DNA of 64,000 nt, taken from NCBI GenBank assembly GCA_041677345.1, contig JBAYQE010000001.1, forward strand, positions 1-64,000, given 5' to 3'. Shown here one piece after another: positions 47,038 through 56,960 of the stretch. The translations under genes and the position numbers were made by a program. Source of the DNA: JALOAT01 sp041677345 (GTDB lineage: Bacteria > Pseudomonadota > Gammaproteobacteria > Thiohalomonadales > Thiohalomonadaceae). Each line of letters opens with the position of its first letter. Position 1 is the stretch's first letter. The notes beneath the pieces are model-generated. The model was not told the origin of the DNA. It did no database searches and saw only the letters and a list, made by a program, of their open reading frames with translations.

Positions 47038-47262
47038 CTAGCGTGGACCGAGCTGTGAATGCTCGTTACAGCAGAAGGCACGACCGCCGCGTTGCACCGC
47101 CTCCTGGGCCGGTACATGGACTCCGCAATGGGCGCAGCGCACGGCCTGCACCTGGCGTGGTGCGCGACGTTGCACACGCCTTTTGCTTGCCCAGGGGCGC
47201 AACACGAGCTGATAGACCAGCCAGACGATGGCCAGGAACAGGAGCAGGCGCATGAGATTCAT
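47038..47262 (-). CDS. Small membrane-anchored zinc-ribbon protein (PP0621 type)
   Basis: This 74-residue protein has an N-terminal membrane segment (MRLLLFLAIVWLVYQLVL), a basic linker and a CAHCGVHVP...FCCNEH metal-binding motif. I recognise it as the PP0621-type protein found upstream of pilS in pseudomonads. Its function is not known to me. The stop is 12 nt before pilS on the same strand, which suggests co-transcription. Confidence 0.8.
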   Translation of the reverse strand: MNLMRLLLFLAIVWLVYQLVLRPWASKRRVQRRAPRQVQAVRCAHCGVHVPAQEAVQRGGRAFCCNEHSQLGPR

Positions 47263-47367
47263 GGGGACGATTGTAAAACGTGCCTGCCGAAGGGGGCCAC
47301 CGCGCTTTTGCGAAGCCCATCGCTTTGTACCAAAATACCGCGCTTTCCGGTCCTGCGGGGCGCAACG

Positions 47368-49406
<2,039 letters not shown>

Positions 49407-49416
49407 TGAGGAATCG

Positions 49417-49569
49417 CAACGCGGAGGGCGCGGAGGCGCGGAGGACGCGGAGGAAGAATATGAATAGTCTTCTTCGTGTTTCCTGCCCAGTAGGTGCGCG
49501 AAGAACGCCGAGGAAAAAAACGTGATCGATTTTCTCCGCGACCTCCGCGCCTCCGCGACCTCCGCGTTG
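49417..49569. repeat. Long inverted-repeat element C2 (CGCGGAGGN arms)
   Basis: The left arm (49417-49458) has four CGCGGAGGN units with 8- to 9-nt spacing, and the right arm (49530-49569) is its near-perfect reverse complement (CTCCGCGACCTCCGCGCCTC...). The loop of about 70 nt contains CTTCTTCGTG and AGAACGCCGAGGAAAAAAA, remnants of the same pattern. It lies between sucD and nadE. It could form a hairpin of about 38 bp. Confidence 0.88.
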
Positions 49570-49595
49570 TCCTCGCCTGAAAGGACGCCTGTCCG

Positions 49596-51218
49596 ATGAC
49601 TGCCCTGCGCATCGCACTCGCGCAGTTGAATCCCACGGTGGGCGATATCGATGGGAATGCGGCAAAGATTGTCGCCTGGGCGTTGCGCGCGCGCGACGAG
49701 TTGAAGGCGGACCTGGTGGTGTTTCCGGAGCTGGCGCTCACCGGCTATCCGCCCGAGGATCTGCTGCTGCGCCCGGCGTTTCTCGATCGCACCCTGGCCG
49801 GACTGGAAGAGATCAAGCGTCAGGTGCGCGGCATCGACGTGATCCTCGGTTACCCGCGTACCGCCACCGGCGGACTCTACAACGCGGCCTCGCTGCTGCG
49901 TGACGGCCGCATCGCCGGCACCTATCACAAGGTCCATCTGCCCAATTACGGCGTGTTCGACGAACAGCGCTATTTCATGCCGGGCGGAGAGACCTGCGTG
50001 GTGGAGGTCAAGGGCATCCCCGTGGGTCTCACCGTTTGCGAGGACATCTGGCTGCCCGGCCCGGTGGAGGACGCCGCCGCCGCCGGTGCGCGACTGGTGG
50101 TGAACATCAACGCCTCGCCCTTCCACCTTGGCAAGGGCGATGAACGGGAAGGTGTGCTCAAGCAGCGCATCGAGACCGCGCGCGTGCCGGTGGTCTATGT
50201 GAACCAGGTGGGCGGCCAGGACGAACTGGTGTTCGACGGTCACAGCTTCGTCATGGACGCCGTCGGCCAGGTGAGCCAGCGTGCGCCCGGTTTCGAGGAA
50301 GGCCTGTTTCTGGCGGAATTCCACGGCGCCGACGATGCGGTGTGGCCGGTACCGCAGGATGCCTTGCCGGTGATGGGTGACGACGAGAGCATCTATTCGG
50401 CCTTGGTGCTCGGCGTACGCGACTACATAGCAAAAAACGGATTTGCGGGTGTAGTGCTTGGGCTGTCCGGCGGTATCGATTCGGCGCTGGCCCTCGCCAT
50501 CGCCGTGGATGCACTCGGCGCCGATCGCTGCGAGGCCATTTCCATGCCTTCGCGCTACACCGCGGATATGAGCATTGAGGATGCGCGACTCGAAGCCGAA
50601 GCGCTGGGCGTACCGTTTCGCGTCATTCCCATCGAGCCCACGTTCAATGCTTTTCTCGACAGCTTGAAAGATGAGTTCGCAGGCCTGCCGCCCGACGTAA
50701 CCGAGGAAAACATCCAGGCCCGTTGCCGCGGCGTGCTGCTCATGGCCGTGTCCAACAAAAAGCACAAGATGGTGCTCACCACCGCCAACAAGAGCGAAAC
50801 CGCGGTGGGCTATTCCACCTTGTACGGCGACATGGCCGGCGGCTTCGACGTATTGAAGGACGTGCCCAAGACCCTGGTCTATCGCCTCGCCGACTACCGC
50901 AACCGCATGGCACCGGTGATCCCGCGGCGCGTTATCGAGCGCGCGCCTTCGGCGGAACTCGCCCCGGGTCAGCGCGACTCCGATTCGCTGCCCCCTTATG
51001 ATGTACTCGATGGGATCCTTGAACGCTATGTGGAACGCGACCAGTCCATCGACGACATCGCCGCCGCCGGTTTCCAGCGGGCAACGGTGGAACGCGTAGC
51101 GCGCCTGGTGGACCGCAACGAATACAAACGCCGCCAGGCGCCCCCGGGCCCGCGCATCACCCGCCGCGCCTTCGGCCGCGACCGGCGTTACCCCATCACC
51201 AACGGTTTCAAAGGGTGA
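49596..51218 (+). CDS. nadE: Glutamine-dependent NAD+ synthetase
   Basis: NadE amidates nicotinic acid adenine dinucleotide to NAD+. The 540-residue product has an N-terminal nitrilase-type glutaminase domain with the triad E45, K112 and C148. The C-terminal synthetase domain carries the PP-loop SGGIDS (291-296), so glutamine can be the nitrogen source. It is followed by a repeat hairpin and glnB, a neighbour pairing seen in related bacteria. Confidence 0.97.
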   Translation: MTALRIALAQLNPTVGDIDGNAAKIVAWALRARDELKADLVVFPELALTGYPPEDLLLRPAFLDRTLAGLEEIKRQVRGIDVILGYPRTATGGLYNAASLLRDGRIAGTYHKVHLPNYGVFDEQRYFMPGGETCVVEVKGIPVGLTVCEDIWLPGPVEDAAAAGARLVVNINASPFHLGKGDEREGVLKQRIETARVPVVYVNQVGGQDELVFDGHSFVMDAVGQVSQRAPGFEEGLFLAEFHGADDAVWPVPQDALPVMGDDESIYSALVLGVRDYIAKNGFAGVVLGLSGGIDSALALAIAVDALGADRCEAISMPSRYTADMSIEDARLEAEALGVPFRVIPIEPTFNAFLDSLKDEFAGLPPDVTEENIQARCRGVLLMAVSNKKHKMVLTTANKSETAVGYSTLYGDMAGGFDVLKDVPKTLVYRLADYRNRMAPVIPRRVIERAPSAELAPGQRDSDSLPPYDVLDGILERYVERDQSIDDIAAAGFQRATVERVARLVDRNEYKRRQAPPGPRITRRAFGRDRRYPITNGFKG

Positions 51219-51227
51219 ACAACTGCC

Positions 51228-51318
51228 CAACGCAAAGGCGCGAAGGTCGCAAAGGACGCAGAGGAAACCAAAGTGAGTTCCTCTTTGCGTTCTCCGCGCC
51301 CTTGGCGTCTTTGCGTTG
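51228..51318. repeat. Inverted-repeat element C3 (CGCAAAGGN arms)
   Basis: The left arm (51228-51266) reads CAACGCAAAGGCGCGAAGG then TCGCAAAGGACGCAGAGGAA, and the right arm (51278-51318) is its reverse complement apart from a few mismatches. The loop is only 11 nt. It has the same architecture as the element at 49417 but different 9-mer words. It lies between nadE and glnB. Confidence 0.88.
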
Positions 51319-51359
51319 AAGTCTCTTACCGCCACGGCGAATTTCGAAGAGGAACAGCC

Positions 51360-51698
51360 ATGAAGAAGATTGAAGCCATCATCAAGCCTTTTAAGCTGGA
51401 CGACGTGCGCGAGGCGCTGTCGGAGAAGGGCGTGCAGGGCATGACGGCGACGGAGGTGAAGGGTTTCGGCCGGCAGAAGGGCCACACCGAACTCTACCGC
51501 GGCGCGGAATATGTGGTGGATTTCCTGCCCAAGGTGAAAATTGAGGTGGTGGTCGACGATGACCAGGTGGACGCCTGCCTGGAAGCCATCATGGGCGCGG
51601 CGCGCACCGGCAAGATCGGTGACGGCAAGATCTTCGTCACCACCGTTGAACGCGTGGTGCGCATCCGCACCGGCGAGGAAGGCCCTTCGGCGATCTAA
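51360..51698 (+). CDS. glnB: Nitrogen regulatory protein PII (GlnB type)
   Basis: PII senses 2-oxoglutarate, ATP/ADP and glutamine status and controls nitrogen assimilation. The 112-residue product is exactly family length, with the T-loop uridylylation site Y51 in GAEYVVDFLPKVK and the C-terminal TGKIGDGKIFV motif. The ATG at 51360 has AAGAGGAAC upstream. No amtB follows, which favours GlnB over GlnK. Confidence 0.96.
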   Translation: MKKIEAIIKPFKLDDVREALSEKGVQGMTATEVKGFGRQKGHTELYRGAEYVVDFLPKVKIEVVVDDDQVDACLEAIMGAARTGKIGDGKIFVTTVERVVRIRTGEEGPSAI

Positions 51699-51870
51699 GA
51701 AAAAGCCCGAACACGGGGAACACGGGGTAATTATTTGTTCCTGTGGGAGCGGTCTTAGGCCGCGATTGCACGGTATCCACGATGATCGCACCCTGAAGCC
51801 GCGGCTACGGGTTCAGGGCAAACCATGAAGGATTCCCCCATGTCCCCCGTGTTAATGCTTTTCTCTTCCT
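51697..51870. repeat. Inverted-repeat element C4 (CACGGGGNN arms) with nested REP
   Basis: The left arm has AAAAAGCCCGAACACGGGGA and ACACGGGG. The right arm has CCCCCATGTCCCCCGTGTTA followed by ATGCTTTTCTC. A REP-like unit (51740-51774) sits in the loop. It begins right at the glnB stop. With the next two entries it fills the 376-nt gap between glnB and the nitroreductase gene. No gene is visible there. Confidence 0.8.
51740..51774. repeat. REP-like palindrome
   Basis: CCTGTGGGAGCGGTCTTAGG then CCGCGATTGCACGGT resembles the Pseudomonas-type REP (GGGAGCGGCCTT...GCCGCGA). The core GCGGTCT-T-AGGCCGC is nearly palindromic. A second copy is at 57533-57593. Both are inside the loops of C-type elements. 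Confidence 0.7.
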
Positions 51871-51883
51871 CGGCTGACTTTCA

Positions 51884-51914
51884 CGTCAGCGGTAATCGAC
51901 CACGTCGCCCAGCG
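51884..51914. repeat. Direct repeat, copy 1 (duplicated nitroreductase 3' end)
   Basis: These 31 nt match 52073-52103 with a single mismatch. Read on the minus strand they encode the same final residues LGDVVDYR and a TGA stop as the nitroreductase gene. They flank, with copy 2, a composite insertion of a B element and an A motif. Confidence 0.9.
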
Positions 51915-51996
51915 CCGTAGGTCACGTTGCGAAGCTACGTGACGTTTGCAGATCGCGGAATGTCACGTAGGCGGTGCGCGCCAACGTGATCTACGG
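51915..51996. repeat. Cruciform repeat B3 (GTAGGTCACGTTGCG family)
   Basis: CCGTAGGTCACGTTGCGAAG at the left pairs with CCAACGTGATCTACGG at the right, and CTACGTGAC pairs internally with GTCACGTAG. The unit of 82 bp is the best copy of the family, which also occurs at 26347-26426 and 26491-26517. No reading frame. Confidence 0.82.
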
Positions 51997-52034
51997 TTCT
52001 CTGGGTAAATCCGCGATTGAATGCAAACGTGTCA

Positions 52035-52065
52035 TTTGCGTTGTTCGCGTTCATTTGCGGACTTT
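52035..52065. repeat. A motif (TTTGCGTTCATTNGCGGACTT)
   Basis: The sequence TTTGCGTTGTTCGCGTTCAT followed by TTGCGGACTTT matches the inner arm motif of the elements at 24598-24766 and 26163-26677. Here it is a single arm lying just before copy 2 of the direct repeat. Confidence 0.65.
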
Positions 52066-52072
52066 AACAATC

Positions 52073-52103
52073 CGTCACCGGTAATCGACCACGTCGCCCA
52101 GCG
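52073..52103. repeat. Direct repeat, copy 2 (within the nitroreductase gene end)
   Basis: This copy forms the present 3' end of the nitroreductase coding sequence (RPLGDVVDYR and stop at 52075). The offset to copy 1 is 189 nt. A 25-nt core is identical between the two copies. Confidence 0.9.
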
Positions 52104-52596
52104 GCCGGCGCGGGCTGAGTTCAGGGAGTTCGGCGGGGTAGCCTACGCTGAGGAGCGCTACTGGTTCCATACCTGCAGGCAGGTCGAGCAGGCGGGCGAT
52201 CTCTTCTTTGTCGAAATAACCCACCCAAGTGGATCCCAGGCCAGCGGCAACCACTGCCAGTTGTGCATAGGCGGCCGCGATGGTGGCGTCCTGCAGGGCG
52301 TAGAGCGTACGGCCCCGTTCACCAAAACGCACCTCTGCCCGTTCCGTATCGGCACAGAACACCAGGCACACAGGCGCTTGCGAGATGAAAGCCTGACCAT
52401 CGGCAGCGCGCGCCAGGGCGTCACGAGTCGCGGCATCCTTCGCCACAACGATGCGATACGACTGCAGGTCACCGGCCGAAGGTGCAGCGCACGCAATCTC
52501 GAGAATGGCATGCAACTGCTGCGGCTCTACGGCACGCTCGGCCAAGTACTGGCGGATGGAATGCCGGTGGCGAACGGTCTCGAAGAAATTCCACAT
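52075..52596 (-). CDS. Nitroreductase family protein
   Basis: This is an FMN-dependent oxidoreductase of the nitroreductase superfamily with unknown substrate. The 173-residue product has the typical start MWNFFETVRHRHSIRQY, the FMN-phosphate Arg/Ser pattern in RHSIRQY, PSAGDLQSYRIVV, and GLGSTWVGYFD near the C-terminal half. I chose the ATG at 52596. A longer form would add 18 residues from a repeat-like tract (CACAGAGAACACCGAG). The gene end, including the stop, is duplicated 189 nt downstream. Confidence 0.9.
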   Translation of the reverse strand: MWNFFETVRHRHSIRQYLAERAVEPQQLHAILEIACAAPSAGDLQSYRIVVAKDAATRDALARAADGQAFISQAPVCLVFCADTERAEVRFGERGRTLYALQDATIAAAYAQLAVVAAGLGSTWVGYFDKEEIARLLDLPAGMEPVALLSVGYPAELPELSPRRPLGDVVDYR

Positions 52597-52755
52597 GATC
52601 TCAAACTCCCCCTGGTTGGTCCGTTCAGTCACAGAGAACACCGAGTACACGAGGGCAATCCGTAGCGCTGCATGTGGATTGAAGGCCCGGCAGGGGTAGC
52701 CTCGGAGGCCATTTCCCCAAGCCTCTGTGAACGCGCTGTCCTCTGACTGATGCCC

Positions 52756-53511
52756 TTATTCTTCCCCCGGACGCCAGGGCCGGCGTTCGGGGTGATTGAG
52801 CTGAAGCACCTTTTCCGCGTCGCCGGCCAGGTCGTCCATTTTCATTTCACGATAGGCAGTGACCAGAATGGCGATGGCATCTGCGACGGACGGCGTCTGC
52901 TGGTAATTTTCGATGACGTACTTGGCACGGTTCACCGCAGCCACCCGGGCGCCGCGGCGCATGTAATAGTCGGCGGCGAGAATTTCGTGCCGCGCCAGCA
53001 GGTTGCGCAGACGTACCATGCGCTTGACGGCATCCTCGGCATAGCGGCTCTTGGGGAAGCGATCCACCAGTTCCTTGAAGTGGTTGAATGCCGTGCGTGC
53101 GGCACTGGGGTCCCGCATCGCCGGGTCCTGTTCCACGAAGCGCTCGAGAAACCCCGGCGGCGGATCGAAACTGGCGAGAGCACGCAGGTAGTAGGCATAA
53201 TCCACGTTCTGGTGCGTGGGATGCAGCTTGATGAAGCGCGCCGCCGCACCAACCGCCGCCGCCGGATCGTTATCCCTGTAGTGGGCATACGCCACTTCCA
53301 GTTGGGCCTGCTCGGCATAGGGACCATATGGATAGCGCGCCTCCAGCTTGCCGTAGAGGTCTATGGCCTGCTGGTAGTTGCGCTCGTCGAGAGCGGCTTT
53401 GGCTTCGGCATAGAACTCGGCTGCAGTCCACTCGGCGGTGGGATCCTGGGTGAGACTCGCGCATCCGCCGAGCAGAAATACCAGGCCTGCGGCGAAACCG
53501 ATGAAACGCAT
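52756..53511 (-). CDS. bamD: Outer membrane protein assembly factor BamD
   Basis: BamD is the essential TPR lipoprotein of the BAM complex that inserts outer-membrane beta-barrels. The 251-residue precursor has a lipobox ending LLGGC (C17) and five TPR-like repeats. The first is AEFYAEAKAALDERNYQQAI, followed by RYPYGPYAEQAQLEVAYAHY. It is divergent from rluD across an 82-nt promoter gap, the arrangement seen in many gammaproteobacteria. Confidence 0.96.
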   Translation of the reverse strand: MRFIGFAAGLVFLLGGCASLTQDPTAEWTAAEFYAEAKAALDERNYQQAIDLYGKLEARYPYGPYAEQAQLEVAYAHYRDNDPAAAVGAAARFIKLHPTHQNVDYAYYLRALASFDPPPGFLERFVEQDPAMRDPSAARTAFNHFKELVDRFPKSRYAEDAVKRMVRLRNLLARHEILAADYYMRRGARVAAVNRAKYVIENYQQTPSVADAIAILVTAYREMKMDDLAGDAEKVLQLNHPERRPWRPGEE

Positions 53512-53593
53512 GTGAACTAACCTCGATATGCGGGCCGAGCCCGGAGTGCTCCGGCAAGTATAACTGCAGAGCTGTCACCTGACCCAGCAACCA

Positions 53594-54553
53594 ATGTCCG
53601 ATATCCGTGTCATGAGCGCAGAAGTCCCACCCGAGATGGCAGGGCGTCGCCTGGATCAGGCGCTGAGCGAACTGTTTCCTGAATATTCCCGCTCGCGCCT
53701 GAAGAAATGGGTGGACGAGGGCCATGTTCAGGTGGACGGCCGCGTGCTTCGCCCCAAGGATAAGCTGGCCGGAGGCGAGGCCATCAGCCTGGAAGTGCTG
53801 CCCGAACGCGATGAGCGCTTCGCGCCCGAACCCATTCCGCTGCGCATCGTCTACGAGGACGACCAGATCCTTGTCATCGACAAGCCGGCGGGCCTGGTGG
53901 TGCATCCCGCGGCCGGGAATTGGGCAGGCACCCTGCTCAATGCCCTGCTGCACCACGCGCCGGAACTGGCCGGTGTGCCGCGTGCGGGCATTGTGCACCG
54001 CCTGGACAAGGACACCAGCGGCCTGCTGGTGGTGGCGCGCACCCTGGAGGCCCAGGGCGCGCTGGTGGAGCAGCTCCAGGCCCGCACCGTCAGTCGCGAA
54101 TATCAGGCTGTCACCGTGCGCGTCATGACGGCTGGCGGCACCGTGGATGCGCCCATCGATCGCCACCCCGTGGATCGCAAGCGTATGGCGGTGGTGGCCC
54201 ACGGGCGCGAGGCGATCACCCACTATCGTGTGCTGGAGCGCTTTCGCGCCCACACTCACGTCACCGTGAAGCTGGAGACCGGCCGCACCCATCAGATCCG
54301 CGTGCACATGGCTCACATCAACTTTCCCCTGGTGGGTGACCCGGTCTACGGCGGTCGCCTGCGCCTGCCCGCCGGCGTCACCGAGGAACTGCGCCAATTC
54401 CTGCAGGCCTTCCCGCGCCAGGCCCTGCACGCCGCCCGCCTTGGCCTCGAACACCCCCGCACCGGCGAGACCCTGAGCTGGAGCGCCCCCCTGCCCGAAG
54501 ACCTGCAGCGACTGCTGGCCCTTCTGCGCTCGGATACGGCCGATCGAGGCTAA
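53594..54553 (+). CDS. rluD: 23S rRNA pseudouridine synthase RluD
   Basis: RluD makes pseudouridines 1911, 1915 and 1917 in helix 69 of 23S rRNA. The 319-residue product has an N-terminal S4 domain (about 16-75) and a RluA-type catalytic domain with HRLDKDTSG, D138 being the predicted catalytic Asp, and TGRTHQIRVH. Position next to bamD and pgeF supports RluD rather than RluC or RluA. Confidence 0.96.
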   Translation: MSDIRVMSAEVPPEMAGRRLDQALSELFPEYSRSRLKKWVDEGHVQVDGRVLRPKDKLAGGEAISLEVLPERDERFAPEPIPLRIVYEDDQILVIDKPAGLVVHPAAGNWAGTLLNALLHHAPELAGVPRAGIVHRLDKDTSGLLVVARTLEAQGALVEQLQARTVSREYQAVTVRVMTAGGTVDAPIDRHPVDRKRMAVVAHGREAITHYRVLERFRAHTHVTVKLETGRTHQIRVHMAHINFPLVGDPVYGGRLRLPAGVTEELRQFLQAFPRQALHAARLGLEHPRTGETLSWSAPLPEDLQRLLALLRSDTADRG

Positions 54554-54579
54554 AGTCCCGCGGGAAAGAGACGATTTAC

Positions 54580-54605
54580 CTTTCGCGTTCATTGGCGGAC
54601 TTCAA
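54580..54605. repeat. A motif between rluD and pgeF
   Basis: CTTTCGCGTTCATTGGCGGA followed by CTTCA is another copy of the A motif, occupying the 52-nt gap immediately before the pgeF start. Only a single arm is present. Confidence 0.6.
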
Positions 54606-54614
54606 GTGATCACC

Positions 54615-55343
54615 ATGGAATGCATTTTTCCTGACTGGCCGGTGCCCGCTCATGTGCGGGCGGCGGTGACGACGCGGGCGGGTGGGGTCAGCGTGGGGCC
54701 TTATGCCTCGCTGAACCTCGGTGATCACGTGGGCGACGAGCCGGCGGCGGTGGTGGAGAACCGGGCGCGGCTGGTGCAGGTCCTCCGGCTGCCCGCGGAA
54801 CCGCGCTGGCTGAAACAGGTTCACGGCACCTGCGCCCTTGATGCCGCGGCGGCGATCGGCGGTTGCGAGGCCGACGCCGCTTTCACGGCCCTGCCGGGCG
54901 TGGTGTGTGCGGTGCTTACCGCGGACTGCCTGCCGGTGCTGTTCTGCGATCGGGCCGGCACCCGCGTGGCCGCGGCCCACGCCGGCTGGCGCGGCCTGGC
55001 GGCTGGGGTGCTGGAGCGTACCATGGATACCCTCGGCACGGCCCCCGCGGACGTGCTTGCCTGGCTCGGCCCGGCGATCGGCCCGCAGGCCTTCCAGGTG
55101 GGAGAGGAAGTGCGCACGGCCTTCGTGAGCCAGGATCAGGCCGCCGCGACGGCCTTCCGCCCGCACGGCGAGGGACGCTGGCTCGCAGACCTTTACGCCC
55201 TGGCCCGGCTCCGCTTGAGCCGACACGGCGTGGCTGCCGTTTACGGCGGCGGCCTGTGCACCTTCTCGGACCCGGCGCGATTCTTCTCCTATCGCCGCGA
55301 CGGCGCAACCGGGCGCATGGCCAGCCTCATCTGGCTCGACTGA
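54615..55343 (+). CDS. pgeF: Multicopper-oxidase-like peptidoglycan editing factor PgeF (YfiH)
   Basis: PgeF/YfiH (DUF152) hydrolyses peptidoglycan precursors carrying L-Ser by mistake at position 1 and also shows laccase/adenosine-cleaving activities in relatives. The product of about 242 residues has TTRAGGVSVGPYASLNLG, KQVHG, TADCLPVLFCDR and AHAGWRGLAAGV, with the family Zn/Cu His and Cys residues present. The ATG at 54615 is preferred. A GTG at 54606 is possible. rluD-pgeF adjacency is conserved. Confidence 0.95.
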   Translation: MECIFPDWPVPAHVRAAVTTRAGGVSVGPYASLNLGDHVGDEPAAVVENRARLVQVLRLPAEPRWLKQVHGTCALDAAAAIGGCEADAAFTALPGVVCAVLTADCLPVLFCDRAGTRVAAAHAGWRGLAAGVLERTMDTLGTAPADVLAWLGPAIGPQAFQVGEEVRTAFVSQDQAAATAFRPHGEGRWLADLYALARLRLSRHGVAAVYGGGLCTFSDPARFFSYRRDGATGRMASLIWLD

Positions 55344-55469
55344 GGACCAATGGGGTCGGACCAATGGGGTCCAATGGGGTCAGAGTAAATTGAAGTGGGC
55401 GCGCTTGGTGAGACCATTGGTCCCCTCCTTCAATTTACTCTGACCCCTTTGGTTGTGACCCCTTTGGTT
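55344..55469. repeat. Inverted-repeat element D2 (CCAATGGGGTCAGAGTAAATT family)
   Basis: The left side has three CCAATGGGGTC units, the last running into AGAGTAAATTGAAG. The right side starts CTTCAATTTACTCTGACCCC and ends with two GACCCCTTTGGTT units. The inner stem pairs at 23 of 24 positions. The element starts on the base after the pgeF stop codon and ends about 50 nt before the ZIP gene. Confidence 0.87.
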
Positions 55470-55519
55470 GAGGCCGCTTTCGGTTATGATTCCTGCTTTC
55501 GTGTCTCGATGGATTTTCC

Positions 55520-56290
55520 ATGACTCTGCTTGCGTTGGTGGTGGCGTTCTGCCTGTTGGGCGGTGTGCTCAGTGTGATAGCCGCGGCCATTTTCCTGGTC
55601 CTGCCCGAGGGCGTGCGTAACCGCGCGCTGCCGCATTTCGTGAGTTTCGCCATCGGCGCACTGCTCGGCGCAGCCTTCCTCGCGCTGCTGCCCCATGCCC
55701 TTGAGGCGCCGGGCATCGAGGACGCGCACGGGATCATGGGCACGGTATTGCTCGGGCTGCTGGCCTTCTTCCTGCTTGAAAAAATGGTGCTCTGGCGCCA
55801 TTGCCATCACGGCGTGTGCGAAACCGGTCATGAACACCATCATGCGGTGCCGGGCGTGCTGATCCTGGTGGGTGATGCCATCCACAACTTTGTGGACGGC
55901 GTGCTCATCGCCGCGGCCTTCCTCACCGACGTGCACCTGGGCATCGTCACCGCCGTGGCCGTGGCCGCCCACGAGATCCCGCAGGAAGTGGGCGATTTCG
56001 CCATTTTGCTGCACAGCGGCTTCAGCCGTGCCCGGGCCTTCACCTATAACATCCTGGCGAGCCTGACCACGGTGGTGGGCGGCCTGCTCGCCTGGTTCGC
56101 CCTCTCGGGTGTACAGGATACCGTGCCCTATGTGCTCGCCATTGCCGCCTCAAGCTTCATCTACATCGCCGTGGCCGACCTCATCCCCGGTCTGCACCGG
56201 CGCGTGAATGTGGGCGCCACGGCACAGCAGGCCGCATTGATAGCCGCGGGGGTGATCGTCATTTATCTCTCACACTCCACGCTGCACTGA
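55520..56290 (+). CDS. ZIP family metal transporter
   Basis: This membrane importer of divalent metals (zinc or related) has 256 residues and about eight hydrophobic segments. Metal-site motifs are GDAIHNFVDGVLIA (TM4) and VAVAAHEIPQEVGDF (TM5), with a His-rich loop (HCHHGVCETGHEHHHA) between TM3 and TM4. The substrate cannot be read from sequence. No Zur box was recognised upstream. The gene is 17 nt before the GcvR-like gene. Confidence 0.93.
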   Translation: MTLLALVVAFCLLGGVLSVIAAAIFLVLPEGVRNRALPHFVSFAIGALLGAAFLALLPHALEAPGIEDAHGIMGTVLLGLLAFFLLEKMVLWRHCHHGVCETGHEHHHAVPGVLILVGDAIHNFVDGVLIAAAFLTDVHLGIVTAVAVAAHEIPQEVGDFAILLHSGFSRARAFTYNILASLTTVVGGLLAWFALSGVQDTVPYVLAIAASSFIYIAVADLIPGLHRRVNVGATAQQAALIAAGVIVIYLSHSTLH

Positions 56291-56307
56291 GCAAGACAGG
56301 AGCACGT

Positions 56308-56829
56308 ATGAACAAGTGGTATATGTTGACCCTGGTGGGCAAGGATCGTCCCGGTATCGTCGCCAAGGTAAGCGCAGCGCTGTTCGAGGCCGGTGGTGAC
56401 CTGGGTGAGGCCAGCATGATGCGCCTGGGCGGTAATTTCTCCATCATGCTCATGGTGCGCTACAAGGGCACCACCAAACAGCTCGCCGACGTGGTCGAGC
56501 CCGTGGCGGATTCCCTTGGCCTGCACTACCACGTGGATCACATCGAGGGCCAGTTGCACCGTCACCACGTGCCGGACGTGCGCATCACGGTGTACGGCGC
56601 CGATCGTTCCGGCATCGTGGCCAAGGTGACCGGGGCGCTGGCGGAGGCGGGATTCGATATCACGGATCTGGAATCGGACGTGGCAGGTACCGAGACCAAG
56701 CCGATCTACATCATGCAAATGGAAGGCGTGGCGCGCGAAGGCGTGGAAGCGCTGCAATCCGCGCTCGATGTGGTCACCGCCGAAGGCATCGAGGCGAAGC
56801 TCACCACCATCGAGACCCTGATCGGCTGA
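56308..56829 (+). CDS. gcvR: Tandem ACT-domain protein, GcvR-like
   Basis: The 173-residue protein consists of two ACT domains: 1-80, starting MLTLVGKDRPGIVAKVSAAL, and 90-173, starting ITVYGADRSGIVAKVTGAL. This matches the GcvR family, known in E. coli to antagonise the activator GcvA of the glycine cleavage operon. No gcv genes are near, so the regulatory target is not shown here. It probably binds an amino acid. Read with the ZIP gene. Confidence 0.8.
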   Translation: MNKWYMLTLVGKDRPGIVAKVSAALFEAGGDLGEASMMRLGGNFSIMLMVRYKGTTKQLADVVEPVADSLGLHYHVDHIEGQLHRHHVPDVRITVYGADRSGIVAKVTGALAEAGFDITDLESDVAGTETKPIYIMQMEGVAREGVEALQSALDVVTAEGIEAKLTTIETLIG

Positions 56830-56907
56830 GGGCAGGAAGATGCTCACCATTGCAGTGGCGCGGCACGAAAGCTTCCAAGCATCTTGCGCCCTGACTCCTC
56901 CGTTTTT

Positions 56908-56958
56908 CCCCGTGTCCCCCGTGTCCCCCGTGTCCCCCATGTTTAAGGCTTTTCTCCA
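56908..56958. repeat. Single C-type arm (CCCGTGTCC tandem) before def
   Basis: CCCCGTGTCC is repeated with a 9-nt period and followed by CCCCCATGTTTAAGGCTTTT and CTCC, closely matching the right arm of the element at 51697-51870. No complementary left arm is present, so this is a half element. It ends 3 nt before the def ATG. An upstream AAGATGCT/AGCATCTT pair (56837/56878) may form a separate hairpin. Confidence 0.7.
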
Positions 56959-56960
56959 GC

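Noticed and set aside
49417..51318. Tandem 9-mers considered as a CRISPR array
   Set aside because: The units are 8-9 nt with no 28-37 nt repeats or unique spacers, and the arms are inverted rather than direct arrays. No cas genes.
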